A DNA stretch of 64,000 nucleotides from JAPLKB01 sp964532465 (lineage in GTDB: Bacteria > Desulfobacterota > Syntrophorhabdia > Syntrophorhabdales > Syntrophorhabdaceae). This document shows, in pieces, positions 1-7,926 of this stretch. Position numbers and translations under genes: made by a program. The first letter of the stretch is position 1; the number at the start of each line of letters is the position of its first letter. The notes under the pieces are model-generated. The model was not told where the DNA came from. It did not search any database and saw nothing but the letters and a program-made list of their open reading frames with translations. The stretch lies in the NCBI GenBank assembly GCA_964532465.1, contig CAZHHX010000015.1, forward strand, positions 1 to 64,000, read 5' to 3'.

Positions 1-7
1 TGGTCAT
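1..7 (-). CDS. Start of a gene running off the left edge
   Basis: On the minus strand the first seven bases read ATGACCA, preceded about 8 nt upstream by AAGGGGGAA, which is a credible ribosome binding site. This looks like the 5' end of a gene whose body lies outside the window. Nothing can be said about its product. It would be downstream of, and codirectional with, the SMR gene at 155-478. Confidence 0.3.
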
Positions 8-154
8 ATTTTATTCCCCCTTTTTTAATTTTTAAAATATGCGAAATATTACCCAATAAAGATAAGAAAATCAAACAATTCATGATGATATGTATTAAGG
101 AAGGCTTATTTTATCCAATGCCGGGTGAGATTGAGGAAAACAACCTGACGCAAG

Positions 155-478
155 TTAATGTGCTCCTGCGCTTAAGTTTAAACCTATAACGCCCAGAATA
201 ATGAGGGTTATTGAAACAAGCTTTATCGGCGTGACGGGTTCTTTAAACCAGATGATGCCTATGGCTGCTATAAGGGCAGTTCCCAGGCCTGCCCAAACTG
301 CATATGTAATGCTTAATTCAAGCTTTTTAAGGGTGAGGGTGAGAAAAAAGAAGCTGATGGCGTAGCATACAAAAATAAGGACTGAAGGAATGAGTTTTGT
401 AAAACCCTGTGAAAATTTCATGCTTGTTGTGCCGGAGACCTCAAATACAATCGCGAGAATCAAATAGATAATATACAT
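155..478 (-). CDS. SMR-family small multidrug/guanidinium-type efflux protein
   Basis: This 107-residue protein has the length and four-helix pattern of the small multidrug resistance family (EmrE/QacC/SugE), inner-membrane proton-coupled exporters that work as dimers. The membrane-embedded acidic residue of the family is present as Glu13 in the first helix, followed by the typical GTTSMKFSQGFT stretch. The middle helices contain AVWAGLGTA, and the last helix ends the protein. The start is well supported: AGGAGG lies about 8 nt before the ATG, with a sigma70-like promoter just upstream. The substrate cannot be told from sequence; I see no riboswitch in the very short leader. Family assignment is secure, subfamily is not. 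Confidence 0.9.
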   Translation of the reverse strand: MYIIYLILAIVFEVSGTTSMKFSQGFTKLIPSVLIFVCYAISFFFLTLTLKKLELSITYAVWAGLGTALIAAIGIIWFKEPVTPIKLVSITLIILGVIGLNLSAGAH

Positions 479-510
479 TCCAAAACCTCCTGATTATTGT
501 GTGCCCATAC

Positions 511-539
511 ATTCTGTTATGACGAAAAAGAGTTGTCAA
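511..539 (-). promoter_or_regulatory. Putative sigma70 promoter of the SMR gene
   Basis: On the minus strand TTGACA (539-534) is followed after 17 nt by CAGAAT (516-511), a perfect -35 and a 4/6 -10. The predicted transcript start near 504 leaves a leader of about 25 nt that carries AGGAGG, so there is no room for a guanidine-type riboswitch downstream of this promoter. Confidence 0.45.
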
Positions 540-590
540 TAGAAAATGGCTGTCAGGAAATCACGCTTCGCGGTTTTCGCCTTAGAAGCG

Positions 591-718
591 ATACTGCGTG
601 GGGCGCTGCTTTCTTCCCGAAATGCGTACTGCGTTGCGGCTATTGCCTGAAGTGCAGAGTACTTCCTGAAATGTACACTGCGTTGCTTTTGCCTGAAGCG
701 TAAAGCTCTTCCTTAGTC
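591..718. repeat. Imperfect short direct repeats in an intergenic stretch
   Basis: The word ACTGCGT recurs at 593, 628 and 677, and parts of the surrounding sequence (TGCCTGAAG, CTTCCTGAAATG/CTTCCCGAAATG) recur with it at spacings of roughly 35-49 nt. A 68-residue reading frame crosses the region, but its composition follows the repeats and it has no credible ribosome binding site, so I do not call it a gene. The remainder of 719-1048 is AT-rich and I recognise nothing in it. Confidence 0.4.
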
Positions 719-1048
719 AACAGTTTGCATATTGTTTCTTTCATGCTATCTTTGAAGTGGTAATGGAGAAAACTATATTAATTTTCTTGACATATTTTGC
801 ATATAATATAAGAATAGAAAAAGTTATATAAAAAAGGGGATAATGATTGAAGACCCTTTCATTGCAATCAAGGGAAATACTAATTTGTTGATATTATAGA
901 ACAATTGTAAAGCATATATAATGAGTAACTTTAATATCGCTAAACATTATATTTTACATTTATATTTAACATAGGAGCAAAATACACAAAAAAAGGAAGT
1001 TGGTATATGTTAGGCAGTACAAGTAATTCAAGGCCAGGAGACTAAACG

Positions 1049-1462
1049 ATGTCAGCAGGTTACATATATATCTTGTCAAATCCGGCAATGCCAGGGCTTC
1101 TAAAAATCGGTTTTACCAATGGAGATGTCAAGAAACGTGTAAGACAGCTCTCGGCTGCCACTGGGGTGCCCAAACCTTTTGAGATCGAGTACTACATTCT
1201 TACGCGCGATGTAGAAGAGATCGAGCGAGAGGTCCACAAACAGTTCTCTTCTAAACGGGAGAGGGGGAAAGAGTTCTTTTCGGTGCCGGTTGTAGAAGTC
1301 GTAGGGGTAATTAAATTGCTTGTCAAGGAAGTTATACCTGATTGTTTTTCAAGAGTCACCGAACAGGGGGCTCCAGGACAGGAAGAAAAGCTATATCACC
1401 GGGACGGGGTAAAAAGATGGCAGAAAAAAGAAGAAAGAGGCTGGGTCTGGATGGAGAAATGA
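1049..1462 (+). CDS. GIY-YIG / T5orf172-type nuclease-like protein
   Basis: This 137-residue protein begins with a compact GIY-YIG-like fold: GYIYILSNP supplies the first Tyr pair, KIGFTNGDVKKRVRQLS the second strand with the conserved Arg helix, and EREVHKQF a helix with a possible metal-binding Glu. The arrangement matches the T5orf172/MUG113 branch, which occurs in phage proteins and in stand-alone bacterial proteins of mostly unknown role. The C-terminal 40 residues are charged and lysine-rich and may be unstructured. AGGCCAGGAG lies before the ATG. It stands alone with long AT-rich flanks, so I treat it as accessory; a nuclease activity is inferred from the family only. Confidence 0.7.
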   Translation: MSAGYIYILSNPAMPGLLKIGFTNGDVKKRVRQLSAATGVPKPFEIEYYILTRDVEEIEREVHKQFSSKRERGKEFFSVPVVEVVGVIKLLVKEVIPDCFSRVTEQGAPGQEEKLYHRDGVKRWQKKEERGWVWMEK

Positions 1463-1864
1463 TAGAAAAAAGGGTATGATTTTATAACAAGGAACTTTTT
1501 CTCTTTAATGACTCTTCAATATTTATTTACCTTTAGCATTTATAGGCTTTCACGTCTGTTTGAATAAACCACAATACAGATAGGGGTTAGGGCAATTTTG
1601 ACATTCTCGTTTTATTTAAAAAATAAAAGTGTGAAATTTTATCAATGCTTCCAGCGATCGAGTTTTTAAGCTTGGCATTTCATATGCTCGATTTCAAATG
1701 GTAAATAGTAATTTAAAAATCACTATTTACCTGCAAAATATTTGAAATTGCTGGAGAATAATAAAGACACCGGCAGAGGGAGTAATTGGAGAAAGTCAAA
1801 GCGTAGAACTGTTTATATGTGTATCTTTTTCAGATTTTTATGAAATGCAGGGCAAGGAACGAAT
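1463..1864. other. Intergenic region with one strong hairpin
   Basis: These 402 bases are AT-rich and carry no convincing reading frame. The only structure I can support is the nested inverted repeat at 1691-1748, listed separately. A weak AAGGAAC stretch just before 1865 serves the next gene. Confidence 0.5.
1691..1748. repeat. Nested perfect inverted repeat (58 nt)
   Basis: Two perfect arm pairs are nested: ATTTCAAAT (1691-1699) with ATTTGAAAT (1740-1748), and GGTAAATAGT (1700-1709) with ACTATTTACC (1722-1731). The inner stem closes a 12-nt loop. No T-run follows on either strand, so a classical intrinsic terminator is unlikely. An operator, an RNA structural element or a small non-autonomous element remnant is possible. 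Confidence 0.6.
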
Positions 1865-2560
1865 ATGAATACAAACCTGACTGACGACACCAAGTTATAT
1901 CGTTTTATCCCGATTGAGGGACTCCTGGATCATCTTCTCAACAAACAGTTTGTGTTCATCAAGTACAAGCTCTTTGATGATCCATGGGAAGGTTTTTACC
2001 ACAAGGGATTTCACGAGGTAAACGATTATGATTCTTATAGCGTGATGGGCGAGAATCGACCGTTCATCATGTGCTTCACGAAAAGAAGGGTCTCTGAAGC
2101 CATGTGGCGCATCTATTCCAGAAATGCCAAAGGAGCGCAGATCGTCACCACCGTAGGAAGACTAAAGAATCTCGTTGCCGGGTGTTACGCCGACTTTGAC
2201 TGCTACTTAAAAAAAATTATTTACAACGATGACATCGAAAAGGAAGATTTCTTCGTTAAGAACTTCCCAAACGCAACTATGCAAGAGAAAGCTGTAGAAT
2301 GCTTGTTCCGCAAAAAAGAGGCGTTCGACTACGAAGAAGAAGTGAGGCTGGTTCTCTACTCAAAAACGGACCGCCCATATACCAACATCCATCCCCTCTA
2401 CAGCGACCCAAACGATGTCATTGAAAGTATAATTCTCGATCCACGAATAGACGAAAAGGCGGAAGACCTACAGATTAGGACCTTGAAAAAGCTTGACTTT
2501 AAAGGAATTGTTGCAAAATCAAAATTGTATAGTTACAAAACGGTCTGGTACAAAACATGA
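1865..2560 (+). CDS. DUF2971 domain protein
   Basis: The 231-residue product shows the marks of the DUF2971 family: KLYRFIP near the N terminus, FDDPWEGF around residue 40, ICFT-like MCFTKRR near residue 70, MWRIYSRNAKG at about 80-90, and a late YEEEVRLVLY followed by a C-terminal SYKTVWYKT. The function of the family is not established to my knowledge; members are scattered through accessory and defence-rich regions. It is probably cytoplasmic, as no signal or membrane segment is seen. AAGGAAC precedes the ATG. The gene stands between two AT-rich spacers with the small membrane protein gene downstream, which could be a partner but nothing shows it. Confidence 0.8.
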   Translation: MNTNLTDDTKLYRFIPIEGLLDHLLNKQFVFIKYKLFDDPWEGFYHKGFHEVNDYDSYSVMGENRPFIMCFTKRRVSEAMWRIYSRNAKGAQIVTTVGRLKNLVAGCYADFDCYLKKIIYNDDIEKEDFFVKNFPNATMQEKAVECLFRKKEAFDYEEEVRLVLYSKTDRPYTNIHPLYSDPNDVIESIILDPRIDEKAEDLQIRTLKKLDFKGIVAKSKLYSYKTVWYKT

Positions 2561-2608
2561 GTCTGGATAAACTGTGTTCTACCGACTTGCTGATAAAGCC
2601 GCCTCCTG

Positions 2609-2941
2609 GTGACCAAATATGTTATGGAAAACAATGTGATGTGGTACATACAACATATTAATGCATTATTAACCTTTTTGGGTTTAATATTTGATATTAT
2701 TGGTGCATGGTTGGTAGCTTGGGAAGTAGTAAGACAATATAGAGGCAATAGATATTCCCCTTTGCCGATACAAAAAATAAATATGGATGCAGAAGAACAA
2801 GACGGTTTGATCAAGGACCATCCTCTTTATACATTTTATGAAATGAAGAAATATAGAAGAATGTTTTGTGGGCTTATCTTCCTTACGCTTGGTTTTATTC
2901 TCCAAATTATTCCCAATTTTAGACAATTGCTTGCCCCTTGA
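2609..2941 (+). CDS. Small two-helix membrane protein, unknown function
   Basis: A 110-residue frame beginning with GTG (an alternative ATG lies at 2624) encodes two clear hydrophobic segments, about residues 15-38 and 86-105, joined by a polar 45-residue loop. I do not recognise a family. Two minus-strand frames overlap it, but only this frame gives a coherent membrane-protein pattern. The ribosome binding site is poor for either start. It lies 48 bases after the DUF2971 gene on the same strand, so co-transcription is possible. Function unknown. Confidence 0.5.
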   Translation: MTKYVMENNVMWYIQHINALLTFLGLIFDIIGAWLVAWEVVRQYRGNRYSPLPIQKINMDAEEQDGLIKDHPLYTFYEMKKYRRMFCGLIFLTLGFILQIIPNFRQLLAP

Positions 2942-3042
2942 TTCCATGGATTATCACAAAGTATATTATCTAAGATATTAATGCAAAACAACACTTTTAC
3001 TCAGTAACCATCGCCTATCGAGTTTCCGGAGCCTGCCTGTCT

Positions 3043-3345
3043 TGGAGGTGTTAAAAAGAGCCATCAAGGAAAAGTTAGTGGGACACACATTTCTACGGGC
3101 AATCCTTGTTCTTGGGGGGGCATGCATTGCGCGCATTCGTAGGTGTTAAAAATAATCATCCCAGTAAAGGCCAAGAAGTACATTTCTCCCGATAATCCTT
3201 GCCTTTAGGAAGCCACGCAGTTGTTGCTGTGTAGGTGCAAGAAAAAATCTTCCCAGTAAAGACGGAAGAAGCATATTTCAAACAGCAATCCTTGCTTTTG
3301 GGAAACCGTGCATTTTACAGCCTTGTGTTATAGAACTTGTTAAAA
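3043..3345 (+). repeat. Three-copy imperfect tandem repeat, period about 93 nt
   Basis: The anchor AATCCTTG occurs at 3101, 3194 and 3287, exactly 93 nt apart each time. Each unit starts with a variant of GTAGGTGTTAAAAA (3045, 3139, 3231), continues with CCCAGTAAAG-like and CATTTCT-like blocks, and ends with a T-rich GGGAAACCGTGCA-like block. A fourth partial copy (GTTAAAAAAAGCC... to ATTTCT) runs to about 3366. No open frame spans it. With the terminator immediately downstream it could be the body of a noncoding transcript; it is not a CRISPR array because the copies are imperfect and adjacent without spacers. Confidence 0.6.
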
Positions 3346-3384
3346 AAAGCCTGGGGGCATATTTCTAAAGATAGTTTTTTTGGG

Positions 3385-3416
3385 AAACCCCGAAGGTGAA
3401 TACCCTTCGGGGTTTT
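3385..3416 (+). terminator. Intrinsic terminator
   Basis: A 12-bp perfect stem, AAACCCCGAAGG (3385-3396) with CCTTCGGGGTTT (3404-3415), closes a 7-nt loop and runs into TTTT on the plus strand. It ends the transcript carrying the 93-nt repeats and separates it from the convergent methyltransferase gene at 3461-4249. On the minus strand the following T tract is short, so termination there would be weaker. Confidence 0.8.
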
Positions 3417-3460
3417 GCTGCTTAAATCAGAATTATCTGTTCTGATTCCTGAAAATACGA

Positions 3461-4249
3461 TTACATACGCTGCATTACATAGAAGACATATCCGTAGTAG
3501 CCGGAGTATTTGCGGTATATCTCAATTTCCATCTGAATGGATTCTATTACCTCAATCTTTTCCAGGGTTGCGGCGTACTTCTTCCGAAGCACTTCAAGCC
3601 GCTCTTCAAGAGGGTGATAATACGCGTCCCACCATGCTGATTCCGGCAAGGGAAAGTGCTCGATAATATCATATCCGCAGGCCTTTATGCCGGCTATGTT
3701 GGTGTCATTATCCGTCATGGCGGGATACTCGCCGACCAGGAATTCCCGGCATTCGGCAGGCGGATCATTCCTTAACCAGCAAAGTTCAGTAACAGCCAGT
3801 AATCCGCCGGGGGCCAGCAGTTTGCGGCAGACTTCCAGTCCGTTGCGAAAACCCATTATGAAGATAGAGCCTTCCAGCCATATTACATCAAATGTGGCCT
3901 TCTCCATTCCCAATTCACGCATATCTGCCAGACGGGTTTTTATTTTTTCCGAGAGACCTTCGGCTTTGGCGCGGCGTTCCAATTCTTCAAGAAAAGGCTT
4001 ATGGTTATCTGTTGCCGTGATTATTACATCCGCGTGTTTGGCTAATTGAATGGTCTGCGCGCCGTTTCCGCAGCCGATATCCAGAATTCTAAGCTTTGGT
4101 GAAGGATTAGTTGCGTTCTTGCGCTTGAATAGTACAGAAAGCACCATGTCCAGTGCTCTTCTCGTGGAAGCATCATCTCCAGGACCAAGCCGCGGTAATG
4201 ATGAATCGAATATTTCATAAAAAAACTGCATCTTTTTTTGTTCGTTCAT
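3461..4249 (-). CDS. Class I SAM-dependent methyltransferase
   Basis: The protein (262 residues from the chosen start) has the Rossmann methyltransferase motif I LDIGCGNGAQT, an acidic motif II strand ending ATDN, DVIWLEGS as the post-II strand and LLAPGGLLAVTE as the motif III region. The family is broad and the substrate cannot be inferred; the C-terminal third, rich in aromatic residues, resembles ubiquinone/menaquinone-type and small-molecule methyltransferases only loosely. I moved the start seven codons inward to the ATG at 4249 because AAGGAG lies 9 nt before it, whereas the ATG at 4270 has no ribosome binding site. It stands alone, divergent from korA. Confidence 0.8.
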   Translation of the reverse strand: MNEQKKMQFFYEIFDSSLPRLGPGDDASTRRALDMVLSVLFKRKNATNPSPKLRILDIGCGNGAQTIQLAKHADVIITATDNHKPFLEELERRAKAEGLSEKIKTRLADMRELGMEKATFDVIWLEGSIFIMGFRNGLEVCRKLLAPGGLLAVTELCWLRNDPPAECREFLVGEYPAMTDNDTNIAGIKACGYDIIEHFPLPESAWWDAYYHPLEERLEVLRKKYAATLEKIEVIESIQMEIEIYRKYSGYYGYVFYVMQRM

Positions 4250-4521
4250 TGTCTGTGTCTCCTTTTTCATATTGTTCCATCAGCGAGGATGTTCTCACTT
4301 TGATGTAACAATTTAATTTTCTTTATTTTTCCGGGATTAATTTATAACAGAGATTAGAAGCTGCAATACCAGCATATCACACGGAACAACAGGGGTTGTG
4401 TATTCGTGAGATTAATGTGTGAATCGAAGCTTCTATTACAGAACAATTGCCATAGGGTTTTATTAAATGACATAAAGCCGTGTCTGTCAAGTTTTTGTTA
4501 TCCTTTCGCTGCATATTAAGC

Positions 4522-4551
4522 TTGATGTTTCTTTTTTGCGGATTGTATAAT
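4522..4551 (+). promoter_or_regulatory. Possible promoter at the korA start
   Basis: TTGATG (4522-4527), 18 nt, then TATAAT (4546-4551). The -10 is perfect but overlaps the first ATG of korA (4550), so a transcript from here would begin near 4558 and could not use that ATG; it would fit a start at CTG 4571. The rest of 4250-4521 holds no gene or other signal that I can support. Confidence 0.35.
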
Positions 4552-6289
4552 GAAACGCAGGAGGCGTTTTCTGGATTATTCGATTAAGATAGGCGGTGAA
4601 GCAGGCCAGGGTATTCAGACAATCGGCGATACGCTGTCAAAGGTCTTTTCGCGCTCCGGCTACCATGTCTTTACCCACCAGGATTATGAATCACGTGTCA
4701 GAGGCGGGCACAATTTTTACCAGATACGGCTCTCAGACGTGCCGATTACAGCTTCCCGGACAAAAATAGATATTATTGTTGCCCTTGATAAAGAGAGCGT
4801 TGTCCTCCATGAAGGGGAGCTTTCCGAAAAGGGCATGATTATATATGATTCGGCATCCCTCAAAGAAAAATATGAAAAGCCTCATTTTCTCGATGTCCCT
4901 TTTGTTGGTATTGCCATTGATAACGGCGGCGACAAAATTATGGCAAATACTGTTGCAATCGGCGCAGTGCTCGGCATGTTGGGTATGAGTATGGATATTT
5001 TTAACGAAGTGCTGAAACAAACTCTTGGCAAAAAAAGTGAAGAAATTATTAAAACGAATGAAAGGGCTGCCCTTGCAGGCAGGGATTATGCCGACATGAA
5101 TTGCCTGAAATGCGACTTCTCAATTGCCCCGCCTGCATCGAAAAAGATGCTTATCGGGGTAAATGAGTCTGTCGGCCTGGGAGCTATTGCATCGGGATTG
5201 AAATTCTACTCCGCCTATCCCATGACGCCTTCAACAGGCATTATGACCTATATTGCCGGTAAAGCAATGGAATATGGAATAATAGTTGAGCAGGCAGAGG
5301 ATGAGATTTCGGCAATCAATATGGCGCTCGGCGCTTCATATGCCGGGGTCAGGTCTATGACCGGTTCCTCCGGCGGCGGTTTTGCCCTTATGGTGGAAGG
5401 ACTTTCTCTTGCTGCCATGACGGAAACGCCTATTGTCATTGCCCTTGCTCAGAGACCGGGGCCGGCAACAGGACTGCCGACAAGAACAGAGCAGGCTGAT
5501 TTGCTCTTTGCACTTTATTCGGGTCATGGTGAATTTCCCAGGGTGATTTTTGCGCCCGGCACTCCTGAACAGGCATTTTACTTAACGAATAAAGCCTTTG
5601 ATATTTCACAGAAATACCAGATACCGGTATTTATTTTTACCGATCAGTACCTGTCGGACGCGCAGTGGACTTATTCCAATTTTAACCCAGGCATACTGGT
5701 ATATAATGATTACAGATTAAGGGGTGAAGCCTTTTCATCTCTTTCCGAATATAAGCGGCATTTTATAACTGAAAATGGTGTGTCGCCCTTTGGCGTGCCC
5801 GGCGAGGCAGGACATGTTGTCGTCACTGACAGCGACGAACATGATGAGGAAGGGCATCTTATTGAGGATGGTGAAACAAGAACGCAAATGGTTATAAAGC
5901 GGCTTTTTCAGAAACTGGTTTATTTAAGAAGGGAGATAAACCCTCCTTCTTTTTACGGCAGTGAAAATCCGGAAATCATCATTACCGGATGGGGTTCAAC
6001 TTATGGAGTCATGAAAGATGCTGTCGATGTATTATCCAGAGACAAGAAAATTGCCATGCTCCATTTCAGCGAGGTTTATCCTTTTCCGGAAACAGATGCC
6101 TGGCTTGATGTGTTAATGAATGCGCGGCTTGCCATATGTATTGAGAATAACGCTACCGGTCAGTTTGCCCGTCTTGTGAAATCCGAGACCGGCTATGTTT
6201 TCAATGCAATAATCAACAGGTTTGACGGAAGGCCTTTCCTGACGGAAGAGCTTATAGGAGAGCTGGATGCCTATATTGGAAGATTATAA
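4550..6289 (+). CDS. korA: 2-oxoacid:ferredoxin oxidoreductase, fused gamma-alpha subunit
   Basis: With KorB this enzyme oxidatively decarboxylates a 2-oxoacid to the acyl-CoA, reducing ferredoxin. The 579 residues match the fused KorA layout: an N-terminal gamma domain (about 8-190) opening with IKIGGEAGQGIQTIG, and an alpha domain from about 200 carrying YPMTPSTGIM and EDEISAINMALGASYAG, which bind the partner's cofactor region. Substrate (2-oxoglutarate, pyruvate or a branched oxoacid) cannot be decided. The start is doubtful: family members commonly begin at the DYSIKIGG stretch, and AGGAGG (4559-4564) sits 6 nt before an in-frame CTG at 4571, while the ATG at 4550 has no ribosome binding site. 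The stop overlaps korB. No ferredoxin-like delta gene follows. Confidence 0.88.
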   Translation: MKRRRRFLDYSIKIGGEAGQGIQTIGDTLSKVFSRSGYHVFTHQDYESRVRGGHNFYQIRLSDVPITASRTKIDIIVALDKESVVLHEGELSEKGMIIYDSASLKEKYEKPHFLDVPFVGIAIDNGGDKIMANTVAIGAVLGMLGMSMDIFNEVLKQTLGKKSEEIIKTNERAALAGRDYADMNCLKCDFSIAPPASKKMLIGVNESVGLGAIASGLKFYSAYPMTPSTGIMTYIAGKAMEYGIIVEQAEDEISAINMALGASYAGVRSMTGSSGGGFALMVEGLSLAAMTETPIVIALAQRPGPATGLPTRTEQADLLFALYSGHGEFPRVIFAPGTPEQAFYLTNKAFDISQKYQIPVFIFTDQYLSDAQWTYSNFNPGILVYNDYRLRGEAFSSLSEYKRHFITENGVSPFGVPGEAGHVVVTDSDEHDEEGHLIEDGETRTQMVIKRLFQKLVYLRREINPPSFYGSENPEIIITGWGSTYGVMKDAVDVLSRDKKIAMLHFSEVYPFPETDAWLDVLMNARLAICIENNATGQFARLVKSETGYVFNAIINRFDGRPFLTEELIGELDAYIGRL

Positions 6290-7133
6290 TACAGGCCGGA
6301 CTCCTGCCTGGTGTCCGGGGTGCGGCAATTTCAGCATTCTGAAAGTTTTCAAGGAAGTCTATGCGGAGCTTGGCATAGAGCCTCATCAATTCGTAATAGT
6401 TTCCGGCATCGGTCAGGCAGGAAAATTCCCCCATTATCTGAAATGCAATACCTTTAACGGCTTACACGGCAGGGCTCTTCCCGCGGCAACAGGGGTGAAG
6501 CTTGCCAATCATGAAATGCTTGTTGTGGCGGAGGGAGGGGACGGAGACTGTTACGGCGAAGGCGGCAACCATCTTATGCACGCCATACGGAGAAATATTG
6601 GCGTTAAGCTCTTTGTCCACGACAACCAGATTTACGGACTCACAAAAGGTCAGGCTTCCCCTACGAGCACAGAGGGAATGGTGACTAAGAACCAGCCCTT
6701 CGGGGTGCTTTCGGAACAATTAAACCCAATGGCCCTTGCAGTAGCCCTGGACTGCTCATTTGTCGGCCGGGGATATGTGGGTGAGCAGGAACACCTGAAG
6801 GGGTTGATTAAAGAGGCCATAGCGCATAAAGGATTCTCCCTTGTAGATATATTGCAGCCCTGTGTTACCTTTAATAAGGTAAATACCTACCAGTGGTATC
6901 AGCAAAGGGTATACCGGATTGAATCAACATATAACCCGGAAGACAGGGTTGAGGCCTTCAGAAAATCTCTCGAATGGGGGGAACGTATTCCTATCGGCGT
7001 CATCTACCGGAACAACCGCCTCTCTCTGGAGGAGAGGATACCGGTTATCAAAGACAGTCCGTTAGTGAAGCAAGCTATTATCCCTGAAGAGATAAAAAAG
7101 ACACTGGAAAATACGTTAAGAGAATATTACTGA
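6267..7133 (+). CDS. korB: 2-oxoacid:ferredoxin oxidoreductase, beta (TPP-binding) subunit
   Basis: The 288-residue beta subunit binds thiamine diphosphate. It begins with the conserved PAWCPGCGNF, which contributes Fe-S/TPP-site cysteines, and has the TPP signature GGDGDCYGEGGNH followed by DNQIYGLTKGQASPTS. Length is normal. The ATG lies 23 bases inside the end of korA, with GGAG 6-9 nt upstream, so the two are translationally coupled and surely form one heteromeric cytoplasmic enzyme. The gene faces the convergent phosphorylase gene with about 30 bases between them. Confidence 0.9.
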   Translation: MPILEDYNTGRTPAWCPGCGNFSILKVFKEVYAELGIEPHQFVIVSGIGQAGKFPHYLKCNTFNGLHGRALPAATGVKLANHEMLVVAEGGDGDCYGEGGNHLMHAIRRNIGVKLFVHDNQIYGLTKGQASPTSTEGMVTKNQPFGVLSEQLNPMALAVALDCSFVGRGYVGEQEHLKGLIKEAIAHKGFSLVDILQPCVTFNKVNTYQWYQQRVYRIESTYNPEDRVEAFRKSLEWGERIPIGVIYRNNRLSLEERIPVIKDSPLVKQAIIPEEIKKTLENTLREYY

Positions 7134-7164
7134 TTGCTCCCGGACAAACTGTTCCTGCTAAACA

Positions 7165-7926
7165 TCACAAAATCGCCTGTTCCATCATGAATTCCAGCAG
7201 CTTTTTGACTCCCTGATTAAAGGGCTTTGTGTGAAAACCTGGTATCCATCCTTTATCATTGAGCATATCTGAGACAACCAGAAAAACGATGCCCTTTATC
7301 CCTCTGTATTTACATACCGCGTAAAAGGAGGCTGCTTCCATTTCCACGGCAGAGATGCCCATATTTCTGTATTTCATAACCTTATCTTTTGTTTCTCTGT
7401 ATATGGCGTCGCAACTCCAGATCAGGCCTTTATAAAAACCCCGGTCGTCAACCTGTCTTTCCCACATATCAAGCCAGTCAGTATAGATAAAGCTGTCCGT
7501 GTCTTCTCCGTCTGTATCCTTGATATAATGATGGGATACGCCGTCCTCTCGCAATGCTCCTTCGGCAATAATAATATCACCGAGGTTTACTGTCTTTCCT
7601 ATTCCCCCGCAGTAGCCCCATATGATAAATTCTCTTACGCCGAAAGAAGATAATTCTTCCACGAGGGCGGCAATATTGGGCCCTCCGAAGGATGAGTGCA
7701 CGATTATAGTGTCTGTGCCTTCAATCGCGTATAGCTGCCTGAATCTTGTCCATGTGTCGACAAGATGGTGATTTTTTCCGGCTAATATCCGTTTCAGGTC
7801 GCCCATACTGAACACAATGATCGCCCTGGCAGGTAAAGCAAGCTCTTCCCATGTCTTTTTCGTAAAAGTCCGGACCAGATCAGCAGGATTTAAGAGAGGC
7901 GGGCTATTATCAAAGAGTTTTTTCAA
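7165..7926 (-). CDS. Nucleoside phosphorylase (PNP/UDP-1 family)
   Basis: This 253-residue protein belongs to the purine/uridine phosphorylase fold. The visible marks are the phosphate-site glycine turn HSSFGGPNIA, the central IIWGYCGGIG, and the nucleoside-binding AVEMEAASFYAV that carries the family Glu-Met-Glu. It would split a nucleoside with phosphate into base and sugar-1-phosphate in salvage. Uridine-phosphorylase-like rather than MTA-type is a guess from the EMEAA context. The start overlaps the last 17 bases of the HIT gene, so it is the downstream, coupled member of that pair. Confidence 0.82.
   Translation of the reverse strand: MKKLFDNSPPLLNPADLVRTFTKKTWEELALPARAIIVFSMGDLKRILAGKNHHLVDTWTRFRQLYAIEGTDTIIVHSSFGGPNIAALVEELSSFGVREFIIWGYCGGIGKTVNLGDIIIAEGALREDGVSHHYIKDTDGEDTDSFIYTDWLDMWERQVDDRGFYKGLIWSCDAIYRETKDKVMKYRNMGISAVEMEAASFYAVCKYRGIKGIVFLVVSDMLNDKGWIPGFHTKPFNQGVKKLLEFMMEQAIL

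Noticed and set aside
497..703. 68-residue plus-strand frame
   Set aside because: Its sequence follows the short direct repeats, it has no ribosome binding site, and it overlaps the SMR promoter region.
479..720. Guanidine-type riboswitch before the SMR gene
   Set aside because: The predicted promoter leaves only about 25 nt of leader and I see no conserved riboswitch blocks.
787..807. TTGACA and TATAAT in the AT-rich spacer at 787-807
   Set aside because: The spacing is only 9 nt, far from the 16-18 needed, and no better -10 lies downstream.
2533..2947. Two minus-strand frames over 2533-2947
   Set aside because: They are shadows of the plus-strand membrane-protein frame; neither shows a fold or a ribosome binding site.
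3043..3345. CRISPR array
   Set aside because: Copies are imperfect, 93 nt long and contiguous, with no spacers and no cas genes.
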